From: Gillisia sp. Hel1_33_143
GTDB lineage: Bacteria > Bacteroidota > Bacteroidia > Flavobacteriales > Flavobacteriaceae
Direction of reading: 5' to 3'
NCBI RefSeq assembly: GCF_900104765.1
Contig: NZ_LT629737.1
Location: forward strand, 2,232,001-2,296,000
DNA: 64,000 bases
The notes under the pieces were generated by a model, which saw nothing but the letters and a program-made list of their open reading frames with translations, had not been told where the DNA came from and ran no database searches. The translations under genes and the position numbers were made by a program. This document shows, piece after piece, positions 28,181-35,495 of the stretch (position 1 is its first letter; each line of letters begins with the position of its first letter).

Positions 28181-28413
28181 GCATATATCGATATTGAACA
28201 CTAAATGCAAATAAGATTAAGATTTACTTATTTCTTTTGAAAGATTTTATCTCAATGGAATTGACTAGAATCGATTTAAAATTAATATTTTAGTAGGAAA
28301 TTAATGGTATTCGAAATGCTTGAAATATAAGTTCTTATAGTTTGCAAGGCTATTTACAGATCTCTATTGAAGGATTTATAAATCATTAAATTGTCGAATT
28401 TAAAAATTCATCC

Positions 28414-28632
28414 ATGGATTCAATTTGGTTAATCGCGATATTACTTTTTATAAGCATCACTTATTTATTTTGGAAGCTCACCAATACTCATTTTAAAAAG
28501 CAAAATGGTACGAAAATGTGGCAAAAATGGGGTACGAGATTATTTTATTGGCAAGGGGTAATCTATACAGGAACAGGTATAACAATTCTCTTATTGTATG
28601 CTTTAAAATGGACTCATGCGCTTACTTTTTAA
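28414..28632 (+). CDS. Small two-helix membrane protein (72 residues)
   Basis: A hypothetical membrane protein with helices at about residues 3-20 and 46-66 separated by a basic, Trp-rich loop (KKQNGTKMWQKWGTRLFYW). No family is recognised. It is the first of four consecutive small membrane-protein genes on the plus strand (28414-29642), and lies 233 bases after the CPBP protease gene. Confidence 0.65.
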   Translation: MDSIWLIAILLFISITYLFWKLTNTHFKKQNGTKMWQKWGTRLFYWQGVIYTGTGITILLLYALKWTHALTF

Positions 28633-28685
28633 TTAAAAGATCTCTACTAAATGGTAAGATCAGATTTGGAATTTAGATTATATAA

Positions 28686-28919
28686 ATGAATATTATAGTT
28701 ATTGTTTTATTGCTAATAACTTCCATGCTATGGGTCTGGGCTTTTTGGGATATTATCTCCTATACCGGAGAGAGTTCCAGTTTAAAATGGTTATGGATTG
28801 CTGGGATTGTAGTATTTCCAATTATCGGATCCCTGTTATATTTTAATACAAAGAATAAGATAAAAGGTTTTAAAACTAGAAAATTTGAACCTAAATTCAA
28901 TAATAACGTAGTGCCTTAA
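28686..28919 (+). CDS. PLDc_N-like small membrane protein
   Basis: A 77-residue protein with two membrane helices and the WAFWDII...LKWLWIAGIVVFPIIGSLLYF pattern of the phospholipase D nuclease N-terminal (PLDc_N) family, the membrane part that precedes catalytic domains in cardiolipin synthases. Here the catalytic domain is absent and the chain ends in a basic tail, FKTRKFEPKFNNN. Stand-alone forms are common in Bacteroidota, and their role is not established. Confidence 0.75.
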   Translation: MNIIVIVLLLITSMLWVWAFWDIISYTGESSSLKWLWIAGIVVFPIIGSLLYFNTKNKIKGFKTRKFEPKFNNNVVP

Positions 28920-28963
28920 TATTGCCTGCCATTTAAATTTTAAATCTTAAAGCATATTATAAA

Positions 28964-29179
28964 ATGTCTGACCACAATACTTTACTTTCTAATCCTTCAA
29001 AAAAGCAATTCTTATCTCTCGTAATGATCTGGTTTGTAGGAGTGTTTTTATTAATATTAGTAATAACAGACAGTTTTAATGATTTTATAATTAGAAAAGA
29101 TAATGTGTTTTACGGTTTGCTGTTGCTTTTTAGTACTTGGAAAATGATCATGGTTTTTCGAGCATATTTTAAACATTGA
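28964..29179 (+). CDS. Small two-helix membrane protein (71 residues)
   Basis: Two hydrophobic segments at about residues 15-34 and 45-66, separated by the polar TDSFNDFIIRKDN. The N-terminus is hydrophilic and the end basic (FRAYFKH). No family is recognised. It lies 44 bases after the PLDc_N-like gene and 55 before the next small membrane gene, so these genes may form one transcript. Confidence 0.6.
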   Translation: MSDHNTLLSNPSKKQFLSLVMIWFVGVFLLILVITDSFNDFIIRKDNVFYGLLLLFSTWKMIMVFRAYFKH

Positions 29180-29234
29180 AGAGTAATCACTCTATAATAT
29201 ATAGTCGTAACGTACCTACAAAATAAAAGATTTC

Positions 29235-29642
29235 ATGCTCATGATTAAAGAAAATTTACTACCAAGTTATTCCAAGAAGATCGCTATTATTACAGCTATA
29301 GTTGCAATTATTGCTTTTTTCTCAAAAGTATTGGTAGCAGAAATTATTGCTGTAGATGAAACTAGAATCGTCATAATATTTAAAACATTATTGATAGTGT
29401 CTCTATTTGTTTTGGTGTTTTCTAAAGAAAAAAATGAATCTAAAGATATTAAGAGGTTGCGGTCGCAAGAATTGAAGGGAGCATTGTTGTTTGGAGGTTT
29501 TCTTTTACTTGTAGATTCTATTCAGGATATAATATTTGGGGAAGGGAGTTATGAAACTAAGAGCGGCGATGGTTTGATGATCGCTATTTTACTGTTTTAT
29601 TTGATATCCTTTGCTATTAAAAAGAATGCTTTAAAAAATTGA
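29235..29642 (+). CDS. Four-helix membrane protein of unknown function
   Basis: A 135-residue protein with hydrophobic segments near residues 17-37, 45-61, 83-97 and 115-129, and a charged loop KEKNESKDIKRLRSQE between the second and third. ATG at 29235 is used; a second ATG two codons later is equally possible. No family is recognised. It closes the run of four small membrane-protein genes. Confidence 0.6.
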   Translation: MLMIKENLLPSYSKKIAIITAIVAIIAFFSKVLVAEIIAVDETRIVIIFKTLLIVSLFVLVFSKEKNESKDIKRLRSQELKGALLFGGFLLLVDSIQDIIFGEGSYETKSGDGLMIAILLFYLISFAIKKNALKN

Positions 29643-29886
29643 AATTCCGGTAGCTTGGATATCTGAAGAAACTCAATAGAGTATTGCTATTTTGATGTTC
29701 TAAAGCTATTAATTCGTTTATTCGCTAATTGGAACCGTTATGCTATTTTTAGTACATAATTTGTAACAATAATGGTTATTAAAAGACTTATTGTGCGAGA
29801 GCCTCTTGAGTAAAAGAAACTTTACCGAGATTAATTAAGATGGAATAATAACCAAATTTACCTATTGCAACCGCCAAAAATTGAAA

Positions 29887-30321
29887 ATGACAATTAGATA
29901 TTCACAAAAGCGAATCAATTTTAATTTGGGTTATGGTATTTTAATGATCATTATTGGCTTATTTGGTTTCTTTAAAAGTGGAGTGAGCTTTTTTAATTTC
30001 GGTTCGGTAATATTAGGCTTATTGCAATTAGGAGTTGCATTGTATGAAAGAAAAAATCAGTATATAACCATCACCGATACCAAATTTATTAAACATTCTA
30101 TTTTTCCAAAGTCCGTAAAGATAGACCATATCAATAACATTAAAATTTTTGCTAATAGCTTTAAGGTGGAAAGTGTAAACAGTAGTATTACAATAAATAA
30201 AATTCTCGTAGAAACACATTCATTATATAGGCTGCATGATTATTTATCGACTTTGAAATTATCTATTGATGGAACTCCAACATATAAAGACAAGAATTTT
30301 GAAAATAAGCAAACACTATAA
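29887..30321 (+). CDS. Membrane protein with PH-like domain
   Basis: From the ATG at 29887 the protein has 144 residues: two adjacent hydrophobic segments (about 15-32 and 36-51), then a soluble region with the strand pattern YITITDTKFIKHSIF, KSVKIDHINNIKIFAN and FKVESVNSSITINK. It resembles bacterial PH-like (YdbS/YdbT or YcxB-type) domains next to membrane helices, usually of unknown function. A TTG two codons upstream is the only other start. The gap of 244 bases before it holds no convincing frame. Confidence 0.6.
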   Translation: MTIRYSQKRINFNLGYGILMIIIGLFGFFKSGVSFFNFGSVILGLLQLGVALYERKNQYITITDTKFIKHSIFPKSVKIDHINNIKIFANSFKVESVNSSITINKILVETHSLYRLHDYLSTLKLSIDGTPTYKDKNFENKQTL

Positions 30322-30429
30322 TTAAGAAGTTAGTAAATATCCAGACCTCTTAAATATCAGGGGCTAATTTTTTTTTAAACAAATTCTAAAACATAACCGT
30401 GATAAGCGTTCGGTCTAAATAAACTACAT

Positions 30430-31002
30430 ATGAAAAATTATAAGTTTAAATTCTCATTTATAATCTTATTATTGGTGAGCAGTATATCCACACAAGCACA
30501 GAATTATATCAAAGCCCCTAAAGGTTTTACACCTCAGGTGGGAAATTTGGTTTCTATGCTGGAAGATCTTAAGGAGAGAATTACGCAAAGCGTAGAGGAT
30601 ATGGATACAAATGCAGTAGATTATTTATTAGATGATAAAGCAAATAGCGTTGGGGCTATGATCATGCATTTGGTGGCTACAGAAAAGTATTATCAGGAAC
30701 TTACTTTTGAAAATAGAACTTTTACAGAGGAAGAAGCAGCAGTTTGGATGATGCCATTGAGACTTGGAGAAGATGCTCAAAATCAAATTCAAGGAAAACC
30801 TATTAAATATTATCTTAAAGAATGGGATAGTATGCGTAAGCAAACCCTTAAATTATTAAAAGAAAAGGATGATACTTGGCTCAATTCAAAATTGGGGAAA
30901 GCAGATATGAACAATCATTGGGCATGGTACCATGTAATGGAGCATCAAGCAAATCATATGGGACAAATAAGATTGATCCTTAAAAGAGCGCCTCAAGAGT
31001 AA
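30430..31002 (+). CDS. DinB family protein with signal peptide
   Basis: A 190-residue DinB/YfiT-like four-helix-bundle protein that probably binds a metal through three histidines: one in GAMIMHLVATEKY and two in HVMEHQANHMGQIRLIL. A signal peptide ending at SISTQAQ (about residue 23) is unusual for DinB proteins, which are mostly cytoplasmic thiol-dependent transferases, and places it in the periplasm. The reaction is unknown. It is monocistronic by spacing. Confidence 0.82.
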   Translation: MKNYKFKFSFIILLLVSSISTQAQNYIKAPKGFTPQVGNLVSMLEDLKERITQSVEDMDTNAVDYLLDDKANSVGAMIMHLVATEKYYQELTFENRTFTEEEAAVWMMPLRLGEDAQNQIQGKPIKYYLKEWDSMRKQTLKLLKEKDDTWLNSKLGKADMNNHWAWYHVMEHQANHMGQIRLILKRAPQE

Positions 31003-31068
31003 GGGATCTGCGCAGCTCAAGAAATAATTTAATTAGCAAACTTTAAAAATTTATAATGAATTTTAAAA

Positions 31069-31218
31069 TTGCTAGAAGAGATTGCAAAATTTTCTTCCTT
31101 GGAGTATTTTGCGATGTTAATATTAACGGTGTTATATGACTGGCAAGATTTTGAATCTGGTTTCAAATCTTCATTTAATGAGGTAGGAAATAACATTGAC
31201 GTTGAAGAAGGATCTTAA
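31069..31218 (+). CDS. Possible small membrane protein (49 residues, TTG start)
   Basis: An open frame from TTG at 31069 (or ATG at 31114) to TAA at 31218. The residues FAMLILTVLYDWQDFESGFKSS fit a short membrane helix followed by a W-x-D-F-x-x-G-F motif, which I have seen in small Bacteroidota proteins; the recollection is not firm. The start is uncertain. The frame might also be chance. Confidence 0.3.
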   Translation: MLEEIAKFSSLEYFAMLILTVLYDWQDFESGFKSSFNEVGNNIDVEEGS

Positions 31219-31277
31219 TCTTAAGATTATTGATGGTATTAAAAGATGAAGTGATTATATATTAAAATTGAAAAAAC

Positions 31278-31397
31278 ATGAATTATTTGGCAATTGAATT
31301 ATCGGGAAGATCTATGATGTTACTAGGTGGCATAATGATCTTAACTATTATAGTATTAGCTATATATTTAGCAAATCGCTACAGTAAAAAAATATAG
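31278..31397 (+). CDS. Single-helix small membrane protein (39 residues)
   Basis: ATG at 31278 opens a 39-codon frame with one helix (about residues 13-31, MMLLGGIMILTIIVLAIYL) and a basic end NRYSKKI, the positive-inside pattern of a true membrane miniprotein. No family is recognised. It is 79 bases before the PEGA-like membrane gene on the same strand. Confidence 0.45.
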   Translation: MNYLAIELSGRSMMLLGGIMILTIIVLAIYLANRYSKKI

Positions 31398-31476
31398 TTT
31401 ATAAATCAATTCTCTTTAGATTAAGTTTTAATCTAAAATTTCTTTTTTATTGAAACCTTATTTATATTGTAATAAA

Positions 31477-31893
31477 GTGAGTAAACTTATAGTAATTAGA
31501 AGATCTGAATATCTTAATAGATCTCGAAATATTCGTCTCTATTTAGATGATCAACCTATTGGATCTGTAGCGAATGGAAAATCTTTTGAGCTAGATCTAA
31601 AGCCAGGAAATTATAGTTTGAATGCTAAAATAGACTGGTGTAGGAGTCAGAAATATTCATTTTTAATTTCCGAGGGAGAACTTAAGAAAATGAAGCTAAC
31701 AGGTTTTTCTAAAAATAAATGGATAGTTCCAATTTTAGCCATGATTCAACTCCTCTTAATTGTACTTACTTTTTATGTAGGTCTTAATAGTATTTTCCTA
31801 ACGCTCTATTCTATATCTCTTTTATTGGTGATATTCTATCCAATTAGCGTTGGAAGAAATAAATATTTAAGGCTAGTTGAAGATTACAGTTAG
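31477..31893 (+). CDS. Small protein: PEGA-like beta region plus two membrane helices
   Basis: A predicted 138-residue protein from GTG at 31477; TTG at 31450 would give 147 residues. The GTG start aligns best with the related gene at 24610. The first 80 residues hold RNIRLYLDDQPIGSVANGKS and LDLKPGNYSLNAKIDW, a classic PEGA-type beta motif (Gly-x-Tyr after a Pro). Two membrane helices follow (about residues 84-101 and 105-124). Function unknown; the family resemblance is to proteins that display a small beta domain at the membrane. Confidence 0.65.
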   Translation: MSKLIVIRRSEYLNRSRNIRLYLDDQPIGSVANGKSFELDLKPGNYSLNAKIDWCRSQKYSFLISEGELKKMKLTGFSKNKWIVPILAMIQLLLIVLTFYVGLNSIFLTLYSISLLLVIFYPISVGRNKYLRLVEDYS

Positions 31894-31966
31894 TTCATAA
31901 TAAGGTCATTACATTTTAACTAATTCATGAACTAAAGAACATACATAATAATTTGAACCCCAATCA

Positions 31967-32587
31967 ATGAAGATTCTACTGCTAATTTCCTTTTTCCTTT
32001 TATCTGCTATCTCATTTTGTCAAACCCAAAAAGATAGTCTTTTTAAAGCCGATATTGAGGTTTTAGTAGAGGAGCTGGAATTTATGTATGGATATGATCA
32101 GACATTACGAGAATATACCTTTTACAAAACCTTTGATAAAAGTGAAACGAATAGGGTAGAAGCATTATCAGATTCTCTAAGAGCTGAAGCCTTAAAGGAA
32201 ATAAGCTTTACTTCAGACAGTTTGGTTAGGAAAATTTTTAAGCACTATATTAATCCTCAAGATGCATTACATACTCAGAGATTAATAGATATTACCAAAA
32301 AATATGGTTTTCCAAGTTCTAAGCGTATTAAACAATTTTATAACCAAGAATTTGAAGATCCGGAATTTAATCCAATTATAATATTAATACACTCGCCAAA
32401 AGAGTTTTGGGAAGAATTAAAAGTTATGATGAAAAACGAATATCAGAATGGCGGTATCTCACAATGCGATTATGGCTACTTATTGTGGCAATTTTCCGGA
32501 CGAAAAAGTTTTAAGCCAATGTTGGATAATGGTTTTGAAATGGTAGAGAAAGATGGAAGATCTGTGCTAACTTCTACATGTGATTAG
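31967..32587 (+). CDS. Secreted protein of unknown function (possibly DUF6624-like)
   Basis: A 206-residue protein with a signal peptide ending near SAISFCQ. The central part has ITKKYGFPSSKRI, then NPIIILIHSPKEFWEELKVMM and CDYGYLLWQFSGR, which resembles the DUF6624 arrangement (a Gly-x-Pro segment, a His-containing strand and a Tyr-Leu near an Arg). The match is from memory and tentative. No catalytic function is assigned. Confidence 0.55.
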   Translation: MKILLLISFFLLSAISFCQTQKDSLFKADIEVLVEELEFMYGYDQTLREYTFYKTFDKSETNRVEALSDSLRAEALKEISFTSDSLVRKIFKHYINPQDALHTQRLIDITKKYGFPSSKRIKQFYNQEFEDPEFNPIIILIHSPKEFWEELKVMMKNEYQNGGISQCDYGYLLWQFSGRKSFKPMLDNGFEMVEKDGRSVLTSTCD

Positions 32588-32679
32588 AGAGGCTCTTTTA
32601 ATTATTATTTTATCTAATCTTTCCTATATATTATTAAACTTTTTTCATCAAATAAATTTTATTAAATCTCCTTTTAATT

Positions 32680-33279
32680 ATGAAAAAGCATTTCACCCTT
32701 TTAATCCTGTTTATTAGTGCTAGCCTTGCTCAAGCTCAAGATAACTATGATTATGTAGATAAGATCGCTCAGGATGCTTGTGAATGTGTTCAAAAAGCTA
32801 AAGATTCAAATCCCAATTTAACAACAGAAGATCTTGGAGGATGCTTGCTGTTAAGTGCTAAAGACTATAAAGCACAACTTTCTAAAGATTATAATTTAGA
32901 CCTTGATAGTTTAGATGGAGAAAGTGGTGAAAAATTAGGACAGACCATAGGTTCTAGAATGGCTTTTATTTGCCCAACCTTAGTAGCATCACTAGGGAAT
33001 GTGTCAGATAAAAATAAAACAGAAGAATTTAGAATTTTAGGAACCATAAAATCTATTAAGATAGAAACATTCATGGTATTTGAAATTAAGAGCGAGGATG
33101 GGAAATTAGAGAAACTTTACTGGTTAGGCTTTGTAAACTCTGAATTTGATCTTCAAAATAATTATGAAGAGCTTAAAGAAAAAGTAGTAGAAGCTATATA
33201 CGTTAATAAAGAAGTATATGATGCAAGAATTAAAGAATATAGAGTTATTAAAGTGCTTAAGAAAATAGCAGTACAATAA
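32680..33279 (+). CDS. Secreted four-cysteine protein of unknown function
   Basis: A 199-residue protein with a signal peptide ending SLAQAQD (about residue 20). The mature N-terminal region has cysteines in DACECVQKA, GGCLLLSA and AFICPTL, a spacing compatible with two disulfides in a small helical domain. The C-terminal part has EFRILGTIKSIKIETFMVFEIKSEDG, a strand-rich OB-like stretch. The Cys pattern recurs in Bacteroidota secreted proteins of unknown role. Confidence 0.6.
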   Translation: MKKHFTLLILFISASLAQAQDNYDYVDKIAQDACECVQKAKDSNPNLTTEDLGGCLLLSAKDYKAQLSKDYNLDLDSLDGESGEKLGQTIGSRMAFICPTLVASLGNVSDKNKTEEFRILGTIKSIKIETFMVFEIKSEDGKLEKLYWLGFVNSEFDLQNNYEELKEKVVEAIYVNKEVYDARIKEYRVIKVLKKIAVQ

Positions 33280-33425
33280 GAGTTTTAATTGTTTTATTGG
33301 AAAACTAAGAAAACAGGCTTCATTAAAACTGTTAGTTTTAAATGTTTTAAACTATTGAAATTAAGTAAAGTATAATTGTTTATCGAAATAAAGTTAATAT
33401 CTTCACAACTTTAATATGAATAAAC

Positions 33426-33447
33426 TGTCCCTACCCAGTTGAGACAA
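33426..33447. other. GC-richer segment resembling an insertion-sequence end
   Basis: TGTCCCTACCCAGTTGAGAC is an unusually GC-rich tract in an AT-rich spacer. It starts with TG and resembles the end pattern of IS3-family elements (CCC then AGTT-GA-AC). No partner end or transposase is visible in the window, so at most it is a solitary remnant. Confidence 0.25.
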
Positions 33448-33498
33448 GAATAGACTCCCCCTAAGTTCTGTTTTATCGTCTGTTATAGTTTGTCATAA

Positions 33499-33678
33499 AT
33501 GAAAAAGTTCAGAGAGAATAGAAGGACCATTTCTTATGGGTTATGTTTTGGTGTAATTGGTGGTACGTTTATAGGAATATTTTTAGCCCATTTCTTTGGT
33601 GCTCCTTTAATAGGAGTGCTAACCGGTTTAACTTCAGGGATAATATCGGGCACCTTGATAGGGGCGTTTTTATACTAA
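33499..33678 (+). CDS. Glycine-rich small membrane protein (59 residues)
   Basis: ATG at 33499 opens a 59-codon frame: a basic start MKKFRENRRT and two glycine-zipper-like membrane segments (GVIGGTFIGIFLAHFFG and GVLTGLTSGIISGTLIGA). The G-x3-G spacing suggests helix packing or oligomerisation. No family is recognised. The next small frame starts 8 bases later. Confidence 0.55.
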   Translation: MKKFRENRRTISYGLCFGVIGGTFIGIFLAHFFGAPLIGVLTGLTSGIISGTLIGAFLY

Positions 33679-33686
33679 TATAAGCG

Positions 33687-33863
33687 ATGATCTATCTTTT
33701 ATTAATAATGATCGCTGTAGATGTTTATATTGCTGCTTTTATGCAATTAGAAAAGCAATACCGCAAGCGATTTGTTAGTATATCTTCTGCACTAATAATT
33801 ATCTTCTTATTTTATTTCTTTGGTGAAGCATTGGGAGAGGCCTATTACTATATGGTTAATTAA
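33687..33863 (+). CDS. Small two-helix membrane protein (58 residues)
   Basis: ATG at 33687 opens a 58-codon frame with helices at about residues 3-18 and 32-46, separated by a charged MQLEKQYRKRF loop. It begins 8 bases after the stop of the glycine-rich membrane gene, so the two probably form one small operon. The stop is 8 bases before a bidirectional terminator hairpin. Confidence 0.5.
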   Translation: MIYLLLIMIAVDVYIAAFMQLEKQYRKRFVSISSALIIIFLFYFFGEALGEAYYYMVN

Positions 33864-33870
33864 ACCTATC

Positions 33871-33903
33871 AAAAAACCCATTAAAATTTAATTCAATGGG
33901 TTT
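33871..33903. terminator. Bidirectional terminator at the right edge of the plus-strand block
   Basis: AAACCCATT/AATGGGTTT hairpin with a 13-base loop, preceded by an A-run and followed by AT-rich sequence. On the minus strand it ends dgkA with a TTTTTT tract. On the plus strand it can stop the small membrane-protein genes. Confidence 0.75.
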
Positions 33904-33926
33904 CATATTTTATATATCAATTATTT

Positions 33927-34304
33927 TTACCAATTCACATCTGGAAAGATGTATGGTAGATAAATTATGCAGGCTATAACAAAAGCTGTTATTGCTGAAA
34001 ATAATACTGCTCCTGCGGCTACATCTTTAATGTAACCAATTTTTGTATGAATATCGGGATGTACAAAATCTGCAATTCCCTCTACTGCGGTATTCAAACC
34101 TTCAACGCTAAGCACTAATCCTATAGCAAAGATCTGAAACAACCATTCTGTTTTTGTAATGTCAAAATAAATTCCGGCAATGATAATTCCAATTCCCATA
34201 AAGAATTGTACTTGAATGCTATGTTCACTTTTTAATAGTATCCATGCACCTTTTATAGCATAACCGCCTCCTCTTATTCTTTTTCCGAGGTATGAATCCC
34301 TCAT
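33927..34304 (-). CDS. dgkA: Diacylglycerol/undecaprenol kinase DgkA
   Basis: A small trimeric integral membrane kinase of 125 residues. It has the family signature EGLNTAVEGIADFVHP (conserved Glu, Asn and Glu) and KDVAAGAVL, with three membrane helices. It phosphorylates diacylglycerol or, in many bacteria, undecaprenol. The gene lies directly after tpx with no gap, on the minus strand, so they are cotranscribed. In other flavobacteria, from memory, ftsK usually follows; here an unrelated block intervenes. Confidence 0.92.
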   Translation of the reverse strand: MRDSYLGKRIRGGGYAIKGAWILLKSEHSIQVQFFMGIGIIIAGIYFDITKTEWLFQIFAIGLVLSVEGLNTAVEGIADFVHPDIHTKIGYIKDVAAGAVLFSAITAFVIACIIYLPYIFPDVNW

Positions 34305-34805
34305 TTATAATAAAGTTTTTAATGCAGATAGATAATCTGGCTCTTGAGAAATCTCTGGTACTTGTTGACTATGCATTACAACACCTTCTTCATCTAATAC
34401 TACTACAGCTCTAGATAATAATCCATGCATAGGTCCATCTATCATTTCTACACCGTAATCTTTTCCAAAATCCCCTTGTCTAAAATCAGATAAATTGGTC
34501 ACATTATTCAAACCTTCATCATCTACAAAACGTTTTTGAGCAAAAGGAAGATCTCTAGAGATACATAAGATTTCGGTGTTATTCAATTTTGCTGCACGCT
34601 CATTAAAATTTCTAACAGAAGTTGCACAAACATTAGTATCTATACTAGGGAAAATATTCAGAATAAGTCTTTTTCCTTTAAAATCTTTAAGCGTTGTAGA
34701 TGAAAGATCGCTTTTCACAAGTTCAAAATGTGGTGCTTTTTCTCCCATTTCCGGTAAACTTCCGTAGGTATTAATTTTGTGTTCTTTTAAGGTTATCTGT
34801 GACAT
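34305..34805 (-). CDS. tpx: Thiol peroxidase Tpx, resolving cysteine replaced
   Basis: An atypical 2-Cys peroxiredoxin of 166 residues that reduces hydroperoxides in the thioredoxin system. The peroxidatic Cys60 is in FPSIDTNVCATSVRNFNE. In E. coli Tpx the resolving cysteine follows in a Phe-Cys at position 95; the same place here reads AQKRFVDDEG, with Val in place of Cys. Only one other cysteine (C81 in LCISRDLPFAQ) remains. It may therefore be resolved by another thiol or act as a 1-Cys enzyme. It is directly followed by dgkA. Confidence 0.93.
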   Translation of the reverse strand: MSQITLKEHKINTYGSLPEMGEKAPHFELVKSDLSSTTLKDFKGKRLILNIFPSIDTNVCATSVRNFNERAAKLNNTEILCISRDLPFAQKRFVDDEGLNNVTNLSDFRQGDFGKDYGVEMIDGPMHGLLSRAVVVLDEEGVVMHSQQVPEISQEPDYLSALKTLL

Positions 34806-34882
34806 GCTATTTTGACGTTAGTTGGTTTGAAAGCTAAATTTAATGCTTATCACGTAGGGATTTACTAAAATTATCATAAAAC

Positions 34883-34920
34883 AACAAAGGCTATTCTTGT
34901 TGAAAAGAATAGCCTTTGTT
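34883..34920. terminator. Bidirectional terminator between DUF6952 and tpx
   Basis: AAAGGCTATTCTT/AAGAATAGCCTTT forms a long perfect stem with AT-rich flanks on both sides. On the minus strand it ends the ahpC-thioredoxin-DUF6952 transcript; tpx starts further left with its own promoter region. Confidence 0.88.
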
Positions 34921-34940
34921 ACATTATTTATACTAAGGTA

Positions 34941-35189
34941 TTAACGATCTATTGACCCCATAACCTTCTTCACAAAATTGTTTGCTGCATCCATTTCAGA
35001 ATCGCCGCTATCTATCATTTTGTGTACTTCAACAGCTCCGCATAGATTGGTAAGTAGCTCACCAATTATATCCATCTCCTGATCAGAAACAGATCTATGT
35101 TCTGTAAAACTCTCCAAAACGTCTATAGTGTTCTGAAGTTTTTCTGCATCGTTATTACGTTGCAAATGCTTAATTACTGGCAACTTCAT
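34941..35189 (-). CDS. DUF6952 family protein
   Basis: An 82-residue helical protein recognised as DUF6952. It has two conserved-looking helical segments, LQNTIDVLESFTEHRSVSDQE and MDIIGELLTNLCGAVEVHK, with a single Cys. Its 5' end overlaps the 3' end of the thioredoxin gene by 20 bases in a different frame, which indicates translational coupling. Linkage to thioredoxin and AhpC suggests an accessory role in peroxide metabolism; the mechanism is unknown. Confidence 0.75.
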   Translation of the reverse strand: MKLPVIKHLQRNNDAEKLQNTIDVLESFTEHRSVSDQEMDIIGELLTNLCGAVEVHKMIDSGDSEMDAANNFVKKVMGSIDR

Positions 35190-35484
35190 CTACTAGATCT
35201 TTTAAAAGTTCAAACTTATTAGTTTGTACTTGATTTACTAAACTTCCGTTCTTAAAAGTCGCAAACGTGGGTAAGTTATCTACTTTAGCCATTTTACGAG
35301 ACTCTGGAAACTTTTCAGCATCTACCAATAAGAAAGTAGAACCTTCATTCTCTCCTGCCAGTTTCTTAAATTTAGGTTTCATAACGCGACAGTTTCCACA
35401 CCATCCAGCCATGTATTGAACCACAACAGTCTGGTTGTTTGCAACAACTTCATTCAAATTATCTTGTTCTAATTCCTTAACCAT
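35170..35484 (-). CDS. Thioredoxin-family protein with CGNC active site
   Basis: A 104-residue thioredoxin fold protein. The active site is WCGNC (W28-C29-G30-N31-C32), with Asn where thioredoxin has Pro; this changes the redox potential. The cis-Pro loop is NLPTFATF. It sits between ahpC and the DUF6952 gene and probably serves as a dedicated reductant for the adjacent peroxiredoxin. ATG start at 35484; it begins 11 bases after the ahpC stop. Confidence 0.9.
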   Translation of the reverse strand: MVKELEQDNLNEVVANNQTVVVQYMAGWCGNCRVMKPKFKKLAGENEGSTFLLVDAEKFPESRKMAKVDNLPTFATFKNGSLVNQVQTNKFELLKDLVDEVASN

Positions 35485-35495
35485 AACAGTATTTC

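Noticed and set aside
31056-31139. 27-codon ATG frame MNFKIARRDCKIF...
   Set aside because: Short, no recognisable helix or family, and it overlaps a more protein-like frame (31069-31218) in another phase.
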